A stretch of 64,000 nt of DNA, from assembly GCA_030762935.1 (NCBI GenBank), contig CM060883.1, forward strand, positions 99,634,501-99,698,500. The letters run 5' to 3'. The DNA is from Hymenopus coronatus (taxonomy: Eukaryota > Arthropoda > Insecta > Mantodea > Hymenopodidae). The notes below the pieces were generated by a model that was given only the letters and a program-made list of their open reading frames with translations, had not been told where the DNA came from and made no database searches. Made by a program: the position numbers and the translations under genes. Below are positions 61,151 through 64,000 of the stretch, in pieces (the first letter of the stretch is position 1; every line of letters starts with the position of its first letter).

Positions 61151-64000
61151 TCTAGCTGTGTCCTCTGTTTTAAGTTACTGTACCTTATCTAGCTGTGTCC
61201 TGTGTTTGTAGTTACTGTACCTTATCTAGCTGTGTCCTCTGTTTGTAGTTACTGTGCCTTATCTAGTTATGTCCTCTGTTTGTAGTTACTGTGCCTTATC
61301 TAGCTGCGTCCTGTGTTTGTAGTTACTGTGCCTTATCTAGTTATGTCCTGTGTTTGGAGTTACTGTGCCTTATCTAGTTATGTCCTGTGTTTGTAGTTAC
61401 TGTGCCTTATCTAGCTATGTCCTGTTGTTCTTGTTACTGTGCCTTATCTAGTTATGTCCTGTGTTTGTAGTTACTGTGCCTTATCTAGCTGTGTCCTCTG
61501 TTTGTAGTTAATGTGCCTTATCTAGCTATGTCGTCTGTTTGTAGTTACTGTGCCTTATCTAGCTGTGCACTCTGTGTATAGTTACTGTGCCTTATCTAGC
61601 TGCGTCCTGTGTTGAAGTTACTGTGCCTTATCTAGCTGTGTCCTGAGTTTGTAGTTACTGTGCCTTATCTAGCTGTGTCCTGTGTTTGTAGTTACTGTGC
61701 CTTATCTAGTTGTGTCCTGTGTTTGTAGTTACTGTGCCTTATCTAGTTATGTCCTGTGTTTGTAGTTACTGTGCCTTATCTAGCTGTGTCCTCTGTTTGT
61801 AGTTACTGTGCCTTATCTAGCTGTGTCCTGTGTTTGTAGTTACTGCGCCTTTTCTAGCTGTGTCCTCTGTTTGTAGTTACTGTGCCTTATCTAGCTGTGT
61901 CCTCTGTTTGTAGTTACTGTGCCTTATCTAGTTGTGTCCTGTGTTTGTGGTTACTGTGCCTTATCTAGCTGTGTCCTCTGTAGTTACTGTGCCTTATCTA
62001 GCTGCGTCCTGTGTTTGTAGTTACTGTGCCTTATCTAGCTGTGGCCTGTGTTTGTAGTTACTCTGCCTTATCTAGCTGTGTCCTGTGTTTGTAGTTACTG
62101 TGCCTTATCTAGCTGTGTCCTGTGTTTGTAGTTACTGTGCCTTATCTAGTTATGTTCTGTGTTTGTAGTTACTGTGCCTTATCTAGCTGTGTCCCCTGTT
62201 TGTAGTTACTGTGCCTTATCTAGCTGTGTCCTGTGTTTGTAGTTACTGTGCCTTATATAGCTGTGTCCTGTGTTTGTAGTTACTCTGCCTTATATAGCTG
62301 TGTCCTGTGTTTGAAGGTACTGTGCCTTATCTAGCTGTGTCCTGTGTTTGTATTTACTGTGCCTTATCTAGCTGTGTCCTGTGTTTGTAGTTACTGTGCC
62401 TTATCTAGCTGCGTCCTCTGTTTGCAGTTACTGTGCCTTATCTAGCTATGTCCTGTGTTTGTAGTTACTGTGCCTTATCTAGCTGTGTCCTGTGTTTGTA
62501 GTTACTGTGCCTTATCTAGCTGTGTCCTCTTTTTGTAGTTACTGTGCCTTATCTAGCTGTGTCCTCTGTGTATAGTTACTGTGCCTTATCTAGCTGCGTC
62601 CTGTGTTGTAGTTACTGTGCCTTATCTAGCTATGTCCTCTGTTTGTTGTTACTGTGCCCTATCTAGCTGTGTCCTCTGTTTGTAGTTACTGTGCCTTATC
62701 TAGCTGTGTCCTCTGTTTGTAGTAACTGTGGCTTATCTAGCTGTGTCCTGTGTTTGTAGTTACTGTGCCTTATCTAGCTGTGTCCTCTGTTTGTAGTTAC
62801 TGTGCCTTATCTAGCTGTGTCCTGTGTTTGTAGTTACTGTGCCTTATCTAGCTGTGTCCTGTGTTTGTAGTTACTGTGCCTTATCTAGCTGTGTCCTGTG
62901 TTTGTAGTTACTGTGCCTTATCTAGTTGTGTCCTGTGTTTGTAGTTACTGTGCCTTATCTAGTTATGTCCTGTGTTTGTAGTTACTGTGCCTTATCTAGC
63001 TGTGTCCTCTGTTTGTAGTTACTGTGCCTTATCTAGCTGTGTACTCTGTGTATAGTTACTGTGCCTTATCTAGCTGCGTCCTGTGTTGTAGTTACTGTGC
63101 CTTATCTAGCTGTGTTCTGTGTTTGTAGTTACTGTGCCTTATCTAGCTGTGTCCTGTGTTTGCAGTTACTGTGCCTTATCTAGTTGTGTCCTGTGTTTGT
63201 AGTTACTGTGCCTTATCTAGTTATGTCCTGTGTTTGTAGTTACTGTGCCTAATCTAGCTGTGTCCTCTGTTTGTAGTTACTGTGCCTTATCTAGCTGTGT
63301 CCTGTGTTTGTAGTTACTGTGCCTTATCTAGCTGTGTCCTGTGTTTGTGGTTACTGTGCCTTATCTAGCTGTGTCCTCTGTTTGTAGTTACTGTGCCTTA
63401 TCTAGCTGTGTCCTGTGTTTGTAGTTACTGTGCCATATCTAGCTGTGTCCTCTGTTTGTATTTACTGTGCCTTATCTAGCTGTGTTCTGTGTTTGTAGTT
63501 ACTGTGCCTTATCTAGCTGCGTCCTGTGTTTGTAGTTACTGTGCCTTATCTAGTTATGTCCTGTGTTTGGAGTTACTGTGCCTTATCTAGTTATGTCCTG
63601 TGTTTGTAGTTACTGTGCCTTATCTAGCTATGTCCTGTGTTTCTTGTTACTGTGCCTTATCTAGTTATGTCCTGTGTTTGTAGTTACTGTGCCTTATCTA
63701 GCTGTGTCCTCTGTTTGTAGTTACTGTGCCTTATCTAGCTATGTCGTCTGTTTGTAGTTACTGTGCCTTATCTAGCTGTGCACTCTGTGTATAGTTACTG
63801 TGCCTTATCTAGCTGCGTCCTGTGTTGAAGTTACTGTGCCTTATCTAGCTGTGTCCTGTGTTTGTAGTTACTGTGCCTTATCTAGCTGTGTCCTGTGTTT
63901 GTAGTTACTGTGCCTTATCTAGTTGTGTCCTGTGTTTGTAGTTACTGTGCCTTATCTAGTTATGTCCTGTGTTTGTAGTTACTGTGCCTTATCTAGCTGT

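Larger units (their letters stand above)
37248..64000. repeat. 37-bp minisatellite array, about 720 units, continues past the window
   Basis: The unit is 37 bp: TGTAGTTACTGTGCCTTATC followed by TAGCTGTGTCCTGTGTT, repeated head to tail without interruption for at least 26.7 kb. Main variable sites are C/T in TAG(C/T)TG, TGTGTC/TATGTC/TGCGTC and CCTGTG/CCTCTG. Indel variants include CCTCTGTAGTT (33 bp), GTGTTGAAG, GTGTTGTAG and CTGTGTATAG. The period is not a multiple of three, so any frame cycles over 111 bp. Open frames such as 53458-53652 and 58354-58536 are chance products. Blocks of variant order recur, showing higher-order structure. The first unit (37248-37285) is the most diverged, as usual at array edges. 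Confidence 0.98.

Noticed and set aside
37248..64000. CRISPR-like array
   Set aside because: Units are contiguous without unique spacers, and the DNA is eukaryotic.
37248..64000. Telomeric or subtelomeric repeat
   Set aside because: No TTAGG or related short telomere motif. The 37-bp unit has no G-rich strand asymmetry of the telomeric kind.

Overview
This window is eukaryotic nuclear DNA, most likely from an insect. It is AT-rich outside the satellites and has long introns, tRNA-derived SINEs, several decayed mariner transposases, and a multi-copy transposase-like family that I associate with arthropod genomes. A large-genome hemimetabolous insect would fit, but nothing here fixes the species. 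There is no bacterial-style gene organisation.

Two segments look like real host coding sequence, both on the + strand: 1495-1820 and 26582-26875. Both have good splice sites and matching phase-0 junctions. Joined, they encode part of a low-complexity, Ser/Pro/Gln-rich nuclear protein with an AT-hook-like patch at the junction. The intron between them would be about 24.8 kb. No further exon is recognisable downstream, so the next intron would be at least 37 kb and mostly satellite.

Layout. 1-1494: upstream intron or intergenic DNA with a small duplication and a possible mariner tail. 1821-10318: intron with a broken transposase gene whose end has become a 71-bp tandem repeat, a near-perfect hairpin (5531-5703), a decayed mariner (about 7036-7960), a second decayed transposon-type gene (about 8580-9775) and a SINE. 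10319-26040: a very unusual LTR retrotransposon on the minus strand. It has two LTRs, a gag relic with coiled coil and CCHC box, a protease relic and a polypurine tract, but no recognisable polymerase or integrase. Between gag and protease lies a 13.5-kb minisatellite of 120-132-bp units, whose minus strand appears to hold a CCHC zinc-knuckle relic. 26876-37247: intron or flank with a head-to-head mariner derivative, SINEs, a three-copy repeat family, a nested foldback structure, simple repeats and a third mariner relic. 37248-64000: one uninterrupted 37-bp minisatellite, about 720 units, running off the end of the window.

The main points of interest are the retrotransposon whose core has been replaced by a tandem array probably built from its own gag/protease region, and the very large 37-bp array beside, and possibly inside, the host gene. 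Both arrays show higher-order duplications, meaning they have been expanding and rearranging. Nearly all long open frames in 11325-24797 and 37248-64000 are by-products of repetition, not genes.
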